64,000 nucleotides of DNA from Neocallimastix lanati (nom. inval.) (Eukaryota; Neocallimastigomycota; Neocallimastigomycetes; Neocallimastigales; Neocallimastigaceae): positions 371,001 through 435,000 of the forward strand of contig JACVTC010000062.1 of the NCBI GenBank assembly GCA_016946835.1. Reading direction: 5' to 3'. How positions within the stretch are numbered: the first letter of the stretch is position 1; every line of letters starts with the position of its first letter. This document shows positions 10,224-21,407 of the stretch, piece by piece. The notes under the pieces are model-generated. The model saw only the letters and a program-made list of their open reading frames with translations, made no database searches and was not told the origin of the DNA. A program made the translations under genes and the position numbers.

Positions 10224-11443
10224 GTGTTGCTGTTTTCGTTATCGCTATTGTTATAATTATTGTTATAATTATTATTATTATTATTTTTATTATTATTATT
10301 TGTAGTAGTAGTATTTTGTAGTGAATCGATTTGATAAATAATAGTAGGATCACCAACAGGTTCTGAATAAGGTGGTAATGTTAAACTTTTATCATTTTCA
10401 TCAAATTCCATTTCCTCATTAACTGAACCTAAGGCTTCCATTTTTTTTAATGTAGATGGAAGATAGATTTCATTTGGACTTGTAGGACTCTGAATTTCAC
10501 TTCTATTATAATAATAGGCTGTTGAAGGCCTTGCTAGAATATAACTTCTACGATTAGTTTCTGATAAACTTTGTTCAGGAATATGATTTCCACTAACTCT
10601 AGGAATAGGATAAATACTATGTTTATTATCTATTGATTGTCGTTTTATATTTTGAGTGATGGGTATACTCTCTGTTGGACTAGACAAAGAATGAGTAGGA
10701 AAACTACTTATTGTACTATGTAATGGTGTAGTATTACGTTTATTAATGGTATTCATTGGAGAAATAGAGGAAGAGTTACTATTGAAACTACTTATAGACA
10801 ATCTTTGATTAACTTCAGTAGTACTTGGTATATAAAGATTTAAATTTTCATTTGGTGATAATCCAAGTGAAGACATTTGCGATATTCTTCTACCTGCATT
10901 ATTATTATTAATATTATTATTATCAATATTATTATTATCATTAATATCACCTACAGTTACTATAGATTCTCTTTTTATTAGAACAGGTGCAACATAAATA
11001 TCATGATCTAAATTATCCTTTTTTGAGTTTTTAGAGTTTCGATAAGAACGTATTAAAAGAATTGATAAAAGAACAAAAATTAATAAAGAAATAATAATTA
11101 AAATAATTAATAAAATATTTTTTTGGAAAAAGGACTTTTGACTTTCTTTCAATATTTCCTCCGTGCATATAGAATAAGGAATTTCATCTTCTTTCACAAA
11201 GTTACGCGAATTTCCATCTGATTCACCAGTACAAAAATTTTCGCATGTGCCAGGTTCATAACATTTAATATTTGTATATCTAAAATCACAATTTTTAATT
11301 TTTTTTCCAAAATGATGTATTACAGCATTTAATTTTGGATTTCTATCAATATCACTATTGTTTTGTATATATATAATTATTTATGTTAGAAATAAAAATA
11401 AAATAATTAATTATTAAAATTTATTATATAAAAAATGTAAAAA

Positions 11444-11474
<31 letters not shown>

Positions 11475-12001
11475 CAATCTGTACTTTATATTCATATTCT
11501 ACTATTTATCTTTATTTTATTCAATCTGTACTTTATATTTATATTCTACTATTTATTTTATTTTATTCAATCTGTACTTTTATTCATATTCTATTATTTA
11601 TTTATTTTTTATTATTTATTTTATTTTACTTTCAATTTTTTTTAAAAAAAAATTTTTTTAATGTTATATATATATATATACTTACAATTCAGTTAAATTT
11701 GACAACGAAAAGACTTCTTCTGGTAAACTTTCTAAACCAGTACTTTGAAGATATCTATTTATATAAATAAATATATTTCAGTATTCATTTAAATATACAT
11801 AATATAGGTATATAGGTATTATATATGTAAATAAAATATATATATATATTTTTTTTGATTTCATTTAACATTTAATATATAGAAATATATATATTTATAT
11901 AAATAAAAATTACAATTCATTTAATTTACTAAGGTTTTCTATTTCCTTTGGTATTTTTCCTATTTTTTCATTTAAGGAAAGATCCCTTAAAAAAATTAAA
12001 A

Positions 12002-12033
<32 letters not shown>

Positions 12034-13500
12034 TATTATTTTAATATTATAATTATAATTAAATAATAAATTTATCTATTAATATTTATATATATTTTTG
12101 AATTAGAACTAAATAACTAAAATTATAGTTACAATTTTTTTAAATTGGAATATTTTAACAATTCATATGGAAATTCTAAAAGCGAATTATTATATAAAAT
12201 ACTATCATATATAAAATTAAATAAAAAAAAATTGATTAATATTAAATATTAATAAATACTAAATACTTATATAATCATTAGAATTTCATTCAATTTCTTA
12301 TTATCCTTATAAATTTTATTTTATTTTGTTTTGTTTTATGATTTTTTTTTTTTTTTTTTGTGGGTGAGTGTATTAGTGAGTTTTTTAAATTTTATTATTT
12401 CTTTAATTTTTATATTTTTTATATAAATATATATGTATAATAAAGAAAATTTACATTTCATTAACAACAGAATTTTCATTTAAATTCTTGGGAACTTTTT
12501 CAATATTTGAATTTAAAATTCCTCTTTAAAAAAAAAAAAGAAAATAATAATAATAATTATATATATATATAAAGATATTAAAAATTACAGTTAAAGTTAA
12601 TAATAATAATAATAATAATAATTATTTATACTTTAATAATTTTATTATTATTAATAAGAACAATTAAAATTACAATTTTTGAAGTGCTGGCATTTCAAAA
12701 AATCTAGGAGGTACTTCCTTATTTAAAAAATTAGCTTCCATTGTTCTTTTTTATTTAAAATTATAATTATTTTTATTAATATTTATAATATTTTATGGAT
12801 TAATATAAATATATAAATAATAATAGTAAAATAAATTATATGAAAATGATTTTGACAAAAAATTTGAATAATAATATTTACATAGACATTAGTCCATTGA
12901 AAATTGGAAAATCTGAAAAATCGATTTCATTTTGAATTGATTTAACATTGAATCTCAAATCACTTTATTTTTTAAAATAAATAAATAATATCATATAGTA
13001 TAGAGTTGTTAAAATAAATAGAAATTTATTAAGTAAATATATATATATATGATAATTGTTTATTATTGCATTATATTTTTTTATATTATTCTTTATATTT
13101 TTTTTAATAAAAAATAAACTTATCCATACATTTCAGTAATAGTACCATTCTTACAATTTATAAAATGACTTCTAGAAAATGTTTTTGAACAACATTTTGG
13201 AATTTTTAACATATTATTGTTATGAGATTTAAAAAAGTCTATAATGTTTTTACAATCTTCTGAGAGTATTTGTGAAGAATTTGCAGTATTATTATTTGTA
13301 TTTTCGAAAGAAGGAGGAGGAGGAGGAGGAGGACGTTTACTACCACCACCACCAAAATTTGGAGGTGGTCCTAAATTTGGTGGAAATTCTGGTGGTGATT
13401 TTGAAGAACCTTTATTATCATGATGATCTTTTGAAGATACATCTTTTCCAAAAACTGATAAAATATTAATTAAAATTAAAATATATACAATATATTTCAT
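9560..13500 (-). CDS. LRR receptor-like single-pass membrane protein, 8 exons (865 aa)
   Basis: Rebuilt exons on the minus strand: 13130-13500, 12882-12962, 12674-12745, 12455-12523, 12133-12201, 11914-11985, 11686-11754, 9560-11354 (2598 nt, 866 codons with stop). All seven introns are phase 2. Residues 1-18 are a signal peptide (MKYIVYILILINILSVFG), followed by a Pro/Gly-rich stretch with PPPPPPP. The Cys-bearing segment CKNIIDFF and KIPKCCSKTF resembles an LRR N-cap. Six short exons then encode about one LRR each (e.g. LESLPEEVFSLSNLTEL and IGKIPKEIENLSKLNEL). A Cys-rich C-cap (CYEPGTCENFC) precedes a membrane helix near residues 347-369 (NILLIILIIISLLIFVLLS). The cytoplasmic tail of about 500 residues is Asn/Ser-rich with long poly-Asn and no kinase. 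It is probably a surface adhesion or sensing protein; the ligand is unknown. Confidence 0.82.
11455..11620. repeat. Three-copy minisatellite in an LRR-gene intron
   Basis: A unit of about 46 bases containing TTCAATCTGTACTTTATATT and ATTCTACTATTTAT repeats three times, with small changes, inside the last intron (11355-11685) of the LRR gene. Confidence 0.8.
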
Positions 13501-14459
13501 TTTTTATTATTTTTTTTTTAATTCTTGTTATTATTATTATTATATATTTTAAAACATTTATATTGAACTTTTTTATTTTTGTGTATATATATTATGTATG
13601 TGTTATGTGTGTTTTTTGTTTTTTTATTATAATTTTGATTATTTCGTCTTTTTTTTTTTTTTTCTAAGATTATAATAAAAAATAAATATCATTTAATAGA
13701 TATATATTAATAATTACTAAAAGATATATATTTATATAAATAATTTTTTTTTAAAAAAAAAAAAAAAAGTTTCAATATATATATAATTCAGTAATCCATT
13801 AAAGCATTAATATATATCCAAGATGATTTTGTTTTTTATTGTTTTTATTTTATTTCTCTTAAAATCTTAAAAGATATTAATAAATAAAAAAAATGAAAAT
13901 GAAAATGAAATACAATATATTATATATATAAAAAAAAATACTTAAATAAATTCATAATAAAAATAATAATAAAAAATAAATATTTTAATTATTTAATAAA
14001 TAAATAAATAAATAAATAAATAAAATTTTCTTTTTTTTTCCACTTTTTTATACTTAATTTGTATATATTAAAAAAAAGTGACTGATAAGAATTATACAAA
14101 ATAAATAAATATATTAGTATATAAATAAATAATATAGTAATAAATAAGTAAATAAAAAGATAAATAAATTTATATATAATTTCCATATATAGAATCAACC
14201 AATAAGATAAATGAAAAACTATACAAATAAACTTTAAATAATAATAGTTTATCCATATAATTAATATATTTATAATTGTATTGGTATTATATTCATTAAT
14301 ATATTTATCTTTATAACTTTAATAAATAATAAAAAATAAAAAATATCCAAAATTCATAAAAAAGGTAAAAAAAAAAAAAATTAAATTAAAAATATATTAA
14401 AAATATAAAAACTCTAAAAGATATAAAAAAGTTATTTAACTAATTAATAAATAATAAAT

Positions 14460-14490
<31 letters not shown>

Positions 14491-15540
14491 GAATAATAAA
14501 TAATAAAATAATTAAATTTTTTATTTTTATTTAAATCAACTATTATTAATAATTAAAAATAAAAAAAAAAATAGTTACAGATAATATTTATAATATTTAC
14601 TTTTTATTACATATTTAATTATTTATTATTTAATATTTATTATTCAATTATCAATTATTCAATTATTTATTATTTAATATTTATTATTCAATTATTTATT
14701 ATTTATTATTTATTATTTATTATTTATTATTTATTATTCAATTATTTATTATTCAATTATTTATTATTTATTATTTATTTTTTATTATTTAATAATTATT
14801 ATTTATTTATTTAATCCATATAAATTATGTAACAATGATATATTCTTGTAATTATAATTTTTCATTTAAATATATATTTTTTATCCATTATATACAGATA
14901 TTTTATAAAATAAAAGCTAATAATCAAAATAGATCTTAAGATGGCCTTTTAAATAACTTCAAAAGTAATAATAATAATAATTAAAAGTACTACAGTGCCC
15001 TTCTAGACAAAGTAATGCTAAAGTTTAGTTTATATTCTCTTTATAACTATTAAATTAAATAAGATTAATTTCTTTTATCTTTTTTTTTTTTTTTTTCTCT
15101 CTCTCTCTTTTTTTTCATTCCATCTTAATAAACCTTTAATTAATTGCTGCTATTTAATTATCAATTATATATTGTTATATACATTTATAACAATAAATAA
15201 TATCATTATAAATAAATATAAATATATATTATTTATATTGAAATATTGAAAACAATATATTTCTCTAAAAGTTCATACAGGCCATTATTTAATTAAAATG
15301 CTTGAGTTTCACTTCAATTTTCGATACAAAAAAATTTGAATAAAAAAAATAATAATAAATAGATATATAAATAAATAGATAAATAAATAAATAGATAAAT
15401 AAATAAGTAGATAAATAAATAGATAAATAAATAATAGATAAATAAATAGATAAATAAATAATAGATAAATAAGTAAATAAATTAATAAGTAGATAAATAG
15501 ATAAATACATATTTAATAAAGTTTTTTTAGATTAAATAAA
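13501..15540. other. Gene-free AT-rich region upstream of the LRR gene
   Basis: No supported gene. It contains (TAAA)n at about 14001-14024, a (TTATTTA)n/ATTCAATT tract (about 14610-14810), and an interrupted (AGATAAATAAAT)n microsatellite (about 15357-15500). Open frames here encode only simple sequence. A slightly richer patch near 14930-15060 has no recognisable content. Confidence 0.65.
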
Positions 15541-15876
15541 AATGATACATCAAAATTTTTAAGGTTAATGTAGTTTAGAACAGTTTTTTTTATATTTTAA
15601 AGTTTAATAATTTTAATTATAAATTTGGTTAAGTAAATAAATTAAAAATAAATTAAATAATTAATATTATTAATTTATTATTATATATTTATGATATAAA
15701 ATGAAAATAAAAACTTTAATTATTAATAAATTATTTTATTAATAATTACATAAAAATAAGTCAATTAATCACTTGATTAATTATCATATGATTTATAAAA
15801 TGATCCAGAAATAACGTGATATAAGATAAATTTATGTAATATCATAAATTCTCTAAAAATACATAAAATTAATGTA

Positions 15877-15907
15877 AACATAAAATTTATAACATAAATT
15901 TTATGTT
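15877..15907. repeat. Perfect 14-bp inverted repeat, 3-base spacer
   Basis: AACATAAAATTTAT and its exact complement ATAAATTTTATGTT flank AAC. It could form a hairpin. No adjoining gene suggests a role, and chance is possible given the base composition. Confidence 0.6.
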
Positions 15908-16609
15908 ATGTAAATATGTAAATAATTTATATATTAATTAAGTTTTATTTTATTTTATTTTAATTATTATATTTTATTATATTTTTATTATATTTTATAA
16001 TATTTTTATATTTTTATATTTTATAAATATTTTATTATTTATATTATACTTTTTATAATATTTAACTAAATATTTATTTCTTATTATTTTTAAATAGTTT
16101 ATAATTAAAGAAAATTATATAAAGAATACATTTTTATATGTTAATTCTTTGCAATTCAAATAGTTAAAATTATAATAAATTGCCAAAATAAAAATATTTT
16201 ATTAGTAAAATTAATTTAGTAATATTTAATATGAAGTTATAAAAATTATTAGTTAATTAAATAAATTTTAATTATAAAATAAATAAATAAATATTTAATA
16301 AATAAGTAAATAAAATTATATTATATTAATAAATTTCATAAATAAATTATATAACTTCTCCCAGTAAGAGAGTGAACCAAGGTGTACTTTATCATTTACT
16401 AATATTTTTATTTTACTATGTTAAATAATAATGAATAATTTGAATAAAAAAAAACATAAATACTTTATTTTGTATAAATAATAAAAGATTTATAATAATC
16501 ATAAATTATAACATAATAAAAATTTTTAAAAAATATGATAAAATAAAATAATTGAAAATAAAATATTCAAATAATTTTTAGAGTTTTATTTTATTATTAA
16601 CATATTTAT

Positions 16610-16755
16610 ATAACATAAAATTTATGTTTTAAAATAGTTTATAATTAAGAATACTATGTAAATTTATGTTTTAAAATAGTTTATAATTAAGAATACTATG
16701 TAAATTTATGTTTTTAAAATAGTTTATAATTAATGAATATTATGTAAAGACTACT
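16610..16755. repeat. Tandem repeat, about 42 bp, three copies
   Basis: The unit AAATAGTTTATAATTAAGAA followed by TACTATGTAAATTTATGTTT is repeated three times; the third copy is diverged. Confidence 0.75.
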
Positions 16756-17039
16756 TTATATATATTTGCCTTTATTTAATGATATAATAAAAATAAATGT
16801 TGAAAAAGGTCATTTAATGAAAATCATATGAAATTTTAAATATAACTTAAATTAAATAAATATATATTTTATAATAAATAAATTATATTCTTCTGTCTCC
16901 CTGAAAGAGTTACATCAAATCGAGTTTATATTAAATAATATATGTAAAGTATTATAAAGTATTATATTATAATATATTTCTATATATTATATTTTTATAT
17001 ATAAAATTTTACATATTATATTTTACATATTATATTTTA

Positions 17040-17765
17040 CATATGTTATTGATTATTTCCTAAGAATTTAAACATTAAACTGAAGGACGTCTTAATAAAA
17101 ATAGGTTCAATGAATGAGAATTCCTTATTAGTAACACACTTAACCCAAAAAAATTCTTGAATGTACATTCAAAATCCTCAAGAATATTAAAGAGTTGGAA
17201 TAGAAATTTGAGGATGCTGAAACTGAGGATGCTTTAAGTTGTACAATTATCAGTACAAATGTCTCAAAAGATATAATAGATTATATCAAGCGACTTAACT
17301 CTGCAGAAAATAAAACCCCTTTAGGGTAAAAAGAAATTCTCTAATGCTTAATACTGGATGAAAAGGATGAATGATGAATTGCTTGAAAGCAAAAAAATCT
17401 TTCAGATTACAAAGATATTATTAATTAAATCAAAGAGATTATTTGATATTTTTATTAGAAATATTGCTAACCTTGGAGAATAGAAAAAGATCAGAGTATT
17501 TTATTTATCTTTTCCAAAGATTCTAAGTGAAAGTGATCAAATACACCCAGATGGAACGCAAACATTTGGTAAATTCCCTAATGATGTATTGAATAAAATA
17601 AATTTTTAAATCTACCTTCATAGCACTATTAACTTTAATAGAAACAACAGCATCAACGAAGACTTAATGACCATTGATTTCATTGATTCCATTGAATCAA
17701 AAGGAAAAGGTAATTATGTTTCAAAACAAACAATGGATCCAATTGAAAAAAAAAAAATACTAAAA
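17040..17765 (+). mobile_element. Fossil Copia-type gag (broken, old)
   Basis: Coding-like plus-strand sequence, richer in G+C than its flanks. Short phrases such as SKDIIDYIKRLNSAENK, WMKRMNDELLESKK and PKILSESDQIHPDG follow the order of the gag region in the element at 56443-61158. The last recognisable phrase is TMDP, where that gag has DPMEIDM. It is broken, with many breaks, and old. The family call rests on resemblance of short stretches and order only. Confidence 0.5.
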
Positions 17766-17769
17766 AAAA

Positions 17770-18265
17770 AAAAATAATTGTACAAAATCTAAAAGCAAAT
17801 TCCTTTCAAGTATTGAATATGAAGAAAAACTATCTAATGATGAAGTTTCCTTCGGTAAACTTCAGGCTATGTGTAATAAAAATTTAGATAGTATTGAAAT
17901 TACCAAAAATGGAAGGGAAAAAATTTAAATTCACTGTTTGATTCTTTAAATATATCCTCTTTGTCAATTCCTATATCTTATTATCATCAAAGTAAAATAA
18001 AACATTGTCCATGATAATTTTATACATCATATTTCAAACAATGAAATTGACCTCATCTAGAAATTTATTGAGAGGATGATATATAAATAATTGCATTCAA
18101 ATGTTAATATTTGATTATATTAACAAAATTAAGGATGATAAATATATATATTTTCTATATTTTAAGGATTCCAATAATGAGGATTCGGAGTTTGATTCTC
18201 ATATCTATAATGGAAATAAAAGTTTTATTGAGTCAGAGGAATTACTTTTAAGAAATACTTTTATT
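17770..18265 (+). pseudogene. Decayed coding-like stretch after the gag fossil
   Basis: Short plus-strand phrases (EYEEKLSNDEVSFGKLQAMC; NNEDSEFDSHIYNGNKSFIE) look formerly coding but match no family I recognise. It may belong to the preceding fossil. Confidence 0.3.
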
Positions 18266-18289
18266 TGATCATACCTCTGTCTATTTATT

Positions 18290-19745
18290 ACAAATTAATA
18301 TTTATATTATTTAAATTAATTAAACATCTAAACCATAATTCAACAATATCATTTCTAGGTCTTCCATTATCTTTTAATTTGGGTTCTTTAGATTTTTATT
18401 TTTCAATTAAAATTTTGATTTCATCAGTTTTTCTTAATTTTTTTTTCTAATTTCTACACTTTTCTTTATCATTATATGATAAAGACTCTTCTTGCTTTAC
18501 TGCAAATATTAATTTATAAAAAGAAGTTTTTTTTTTTAATATAAATTACTTAAATAATTATTGGAAGATTCTGATGCACTATTTGTTATATGTTCTATAT
18601 TTTTATAATAATTTCAATTCTTATAATTTTTTAAATGTTTTTTTTTTTTAAAAAAAAAAATATATTTTAAAAATTTCAAAAATTGGACATTATTATTTGC
18701 TTTACACCTAATTTTATTATAAATATCAATTATATATTCAGGATTGACAAAAGATAAAGTATGAACTTACTATATTATAAATGTATATACTATTGTATTT
18801 TACTACATTATAACATAATTAATTTTTTTTTTTTTTTTTTTAAACTCTAATGCTATTTTATAGTGCCATATACAGTATTTAATATTTATATTAGGAAAAT
18901 ATTTTTTTCTGATGTATTAGATTTGCTTTTTTTGAAATAATAATGAAATTTTTATGGAGTAATTTTATTACTAAACATATTAATGTTTTTTGAAGAAATA
19001 AAAAAAAAAAAAAAAAACACTATAAGTAGCTCGTTCTTTATTTTTAATTTCGAAAAAGAAGTAGAATAAAAACTATTTAAATATCTAACGAAAGTTCTAG
19101 TAATGAACACCTAATAATAAAATTTAGATGCAATATAAGAAGAACCATCTGCAATATATCTTCATTATATTTCTTAAATAATTTTGGTTGGAATAGGAAT
19201 TGAAAGATTTTTAAATTTTGTTTTTTGAATATCATAAAACTCTAATTTCTTACTGTTTTATATAATATTTTGATTCATCAGGAATTTCATCAAACTTTGT
19301 TTCATCAGGAGGTAATTGTTCTTTTATATTTCTTGTTATTTGGGATATATTTGCACTATATTCAGGACATATAAATCCTATTTTTTTTTTTTTTTTATTT
19401 TTGTGAAACTTTATACGTTATGATTTGATACCCTGTAAAAATAAACTTTTTCTATATTCATCTTTAATTTTATATTTTTGTAATCGTTTATAAATGCATC
19501 AAATTCTTTTTCATAATGATTATATAAACCTACATATTTTAAAATATCCTTCATATCGTTTAAAATGATGAAAATTATGCATTTATTTAAAATTTTATAT
19601 TCAGTACATCTATATTCTTTAGAATTATCCTTTTTTTTTTTTTTTTTTTTTTAAGATGAAAAATAAAATTTATATTTTTTGTTAATAATTCATTGTTCCT
19701 TTCCTTGATTAGTTTCACTTATTTCAATATTTATATTTTCTTCTA
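18290..19745 (-). pseudogene. Decayed FLYWCH / MULE-type transposase
   Basis: Minus-strand pieces appear in the order expected for a Mutator-like transposase. A FLYWCH-like zinc-finger region reads YRCTEYKILNKC then KDILKYVGLYNHYEKEFDAF (19490-19625). GFICPEYSANISQITRNIKE and PPDETKFDEIPDESKYYIK follow (about 19265-19380). A transposase core reads ADGSSYIASKFYY, VFITRTFVRYLNSFY (about 19040-19170), matching the DGT(F)YIAPKF pattern of the MULE domain. Then come ITNSASESSNNYLSNLY (18540-18590) and GRPRNDIVELWFRCLIN (about 18310-18370). Several in-frame stops, frame changes and A/T insertions break it, so it cannot be active. It is a candidate relative of the source of the 9-bp-target MITEs in this window. 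Confidence 0.65.
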
Positions 19746-20500
19746 TTTATAATAAAAATTTCAATTTAATATTTAAATATAAAATTTATGATTTAAAATA
19801 GTTTAAAAGCTTTTAAATATTATTTTATTTTATATTTTTTTTATAAAAAAAAATAAAATAAAATAATTTCTTTATTATTTATTATTAATTATTTATTTAA
19901 TTATTTCTTATGAATAAATTAGTTTTAATTATTTAGTTTTACATATATATATATATATATATATATTTATTATTTTAATTATAAAGTATTTATAAGAAAA
20001 TATTTTATTTTTATATATTAGAAATAAAATATATATATAATTATTTTTTATTATAAATAAATTATTAGTTATTATTCAGTCTTTTTTGTTACAAAGTTAT
20101 TAAGAAAATATTTAAAATAGTTTTATTATTTCCAAACTGGATTATAATTTATTTTTTTATTTATTTATTTATAAATAATTGGATTAAAAAATATTGAAAA
20201 ATATATGGCGTTAAATTTCATTAATATAAAGGTCACAATACGAAATGCAACATATTCATTATTATATATTCAATTATGCTAATATTTTTTTTATTATTTA
20301 CTATGTATATTTTTATTTAAAACTTGTCATAGCTATAATATTATATAAATATATATTTACATTAATAAAATAAAAATAATAATAATAATAATAATAAATA
20401 GTTTTGATTCATAAAATTTAAAATAAAATAAAAAGTTTTATAAAACTTTGATAAATTAAAAATTCATTTATTTTTTTTTTTTTTTTTTTTTTTTTTGTTT

Positions 20501-20531
<31 letters not shown>

Positions 20532-21236
20532 GTTTTTCCTTTTTATTTTATTCTATTCCATTTTTTTAAAAAAAAAAATTAATATTTAATAAATTATTTA
20601 TTGAATACTTCACAGAGTATTAAAAAATATTAATTATTTATTCATTAATAAGCTTGTACACTCTCTAGTTAATTAAACATTTAATTGAACATATATATAT
20701 ATATATTTTTTTTTTTTATTTTATTTAAATTTTAAAACCTATTAATATTATTATTATTATTATGGTTTAATATGAAGTGTTAATTTATCTTTATTAAAAA
20801 GTGAAACATGACAACTAAATTAAACATTAAATAAAATTGATGGACTCTTTTTTAAATATTAATAATACATTTAACATTACTACTACTACTATTTTTTTTT
20901 TTTTTTTTTTTATACAAAGTCCATATAATTAATATTATAAATAATATCTATATAACGTAATTTAAATCTTAATTTAAATATATATAAATATTTATATATA
21001 TATGTATAAATTGTATAAATTGTATTATTTATTGATAACAAATATAATATAAATAAAATTAAATTAATAAATTATGATTTAATACCTGTTTATCAATATA
21101 TATATATATAAGTTTTATAAAATGTATATCTATATTTTATTTTATATATTTTTTTTCTTTTTTTTCTTTTGCAAAAAATATATATATATATAAATATATA
21201 TCAGTTATTGGTGATATTAATTTTTATATAAAAGAT

Positions 21237-21269
<33 letters not shown>

Positions 21270-21407
21270 TTTATTTTTATTTTTATTTTTTTTTTCAATG
21301 CTTATAAGTATTTAAAATAAAGTATAAAAGGTGAATTTTTCTTTTTATTGTTTTTTTTTATGCTATTTCATTAATATATATATATATTTTTTGTAAAAAA
21401 AAAAAAT
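19746..21407. other. Gene-free AT-rich region
   Basis: Mostly A/T homopolymers, TA dinucleotide and (TG)n (about 21251-21270) runs. No gene is seen apart from a possible old MITE end near 20205-20255. Confidence 0.65.
20205..20255. repeat. Possible degenerate MITE end
   Basis: The reverse complement reads GTTGCATTTCGTATTGTGAC and on to GGCGT-like text, similar to the right end of the 3635-4455 MITE (GTTGCATTTCG...GTGGCGTA). Only one end is visible. Confidence 0.3.

Larger units (their letters stand above)
15541..17040. other. Gene-free region with LTR-like phrases ahead of the gag fossil
   Basis: AT-rich throughout. Two related phrases, TTCTCCCAGTAAGAGAG (about 16358) and TTCTGTCTCCCTGAAAGAG (about 16893), each follow a similar AAATTATAT context. 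They may be old long-terminal-repeat or leader borders of the fossil that follows. No intact repeat pair could be defined by eye. Confidence 0.35.

Noticed and set aside
10003-10356. Overlapping Ile-rich frames on both strands inside the LRR gene
   Set aside because: Other frames of the poly-Asn tract; no independent signals.
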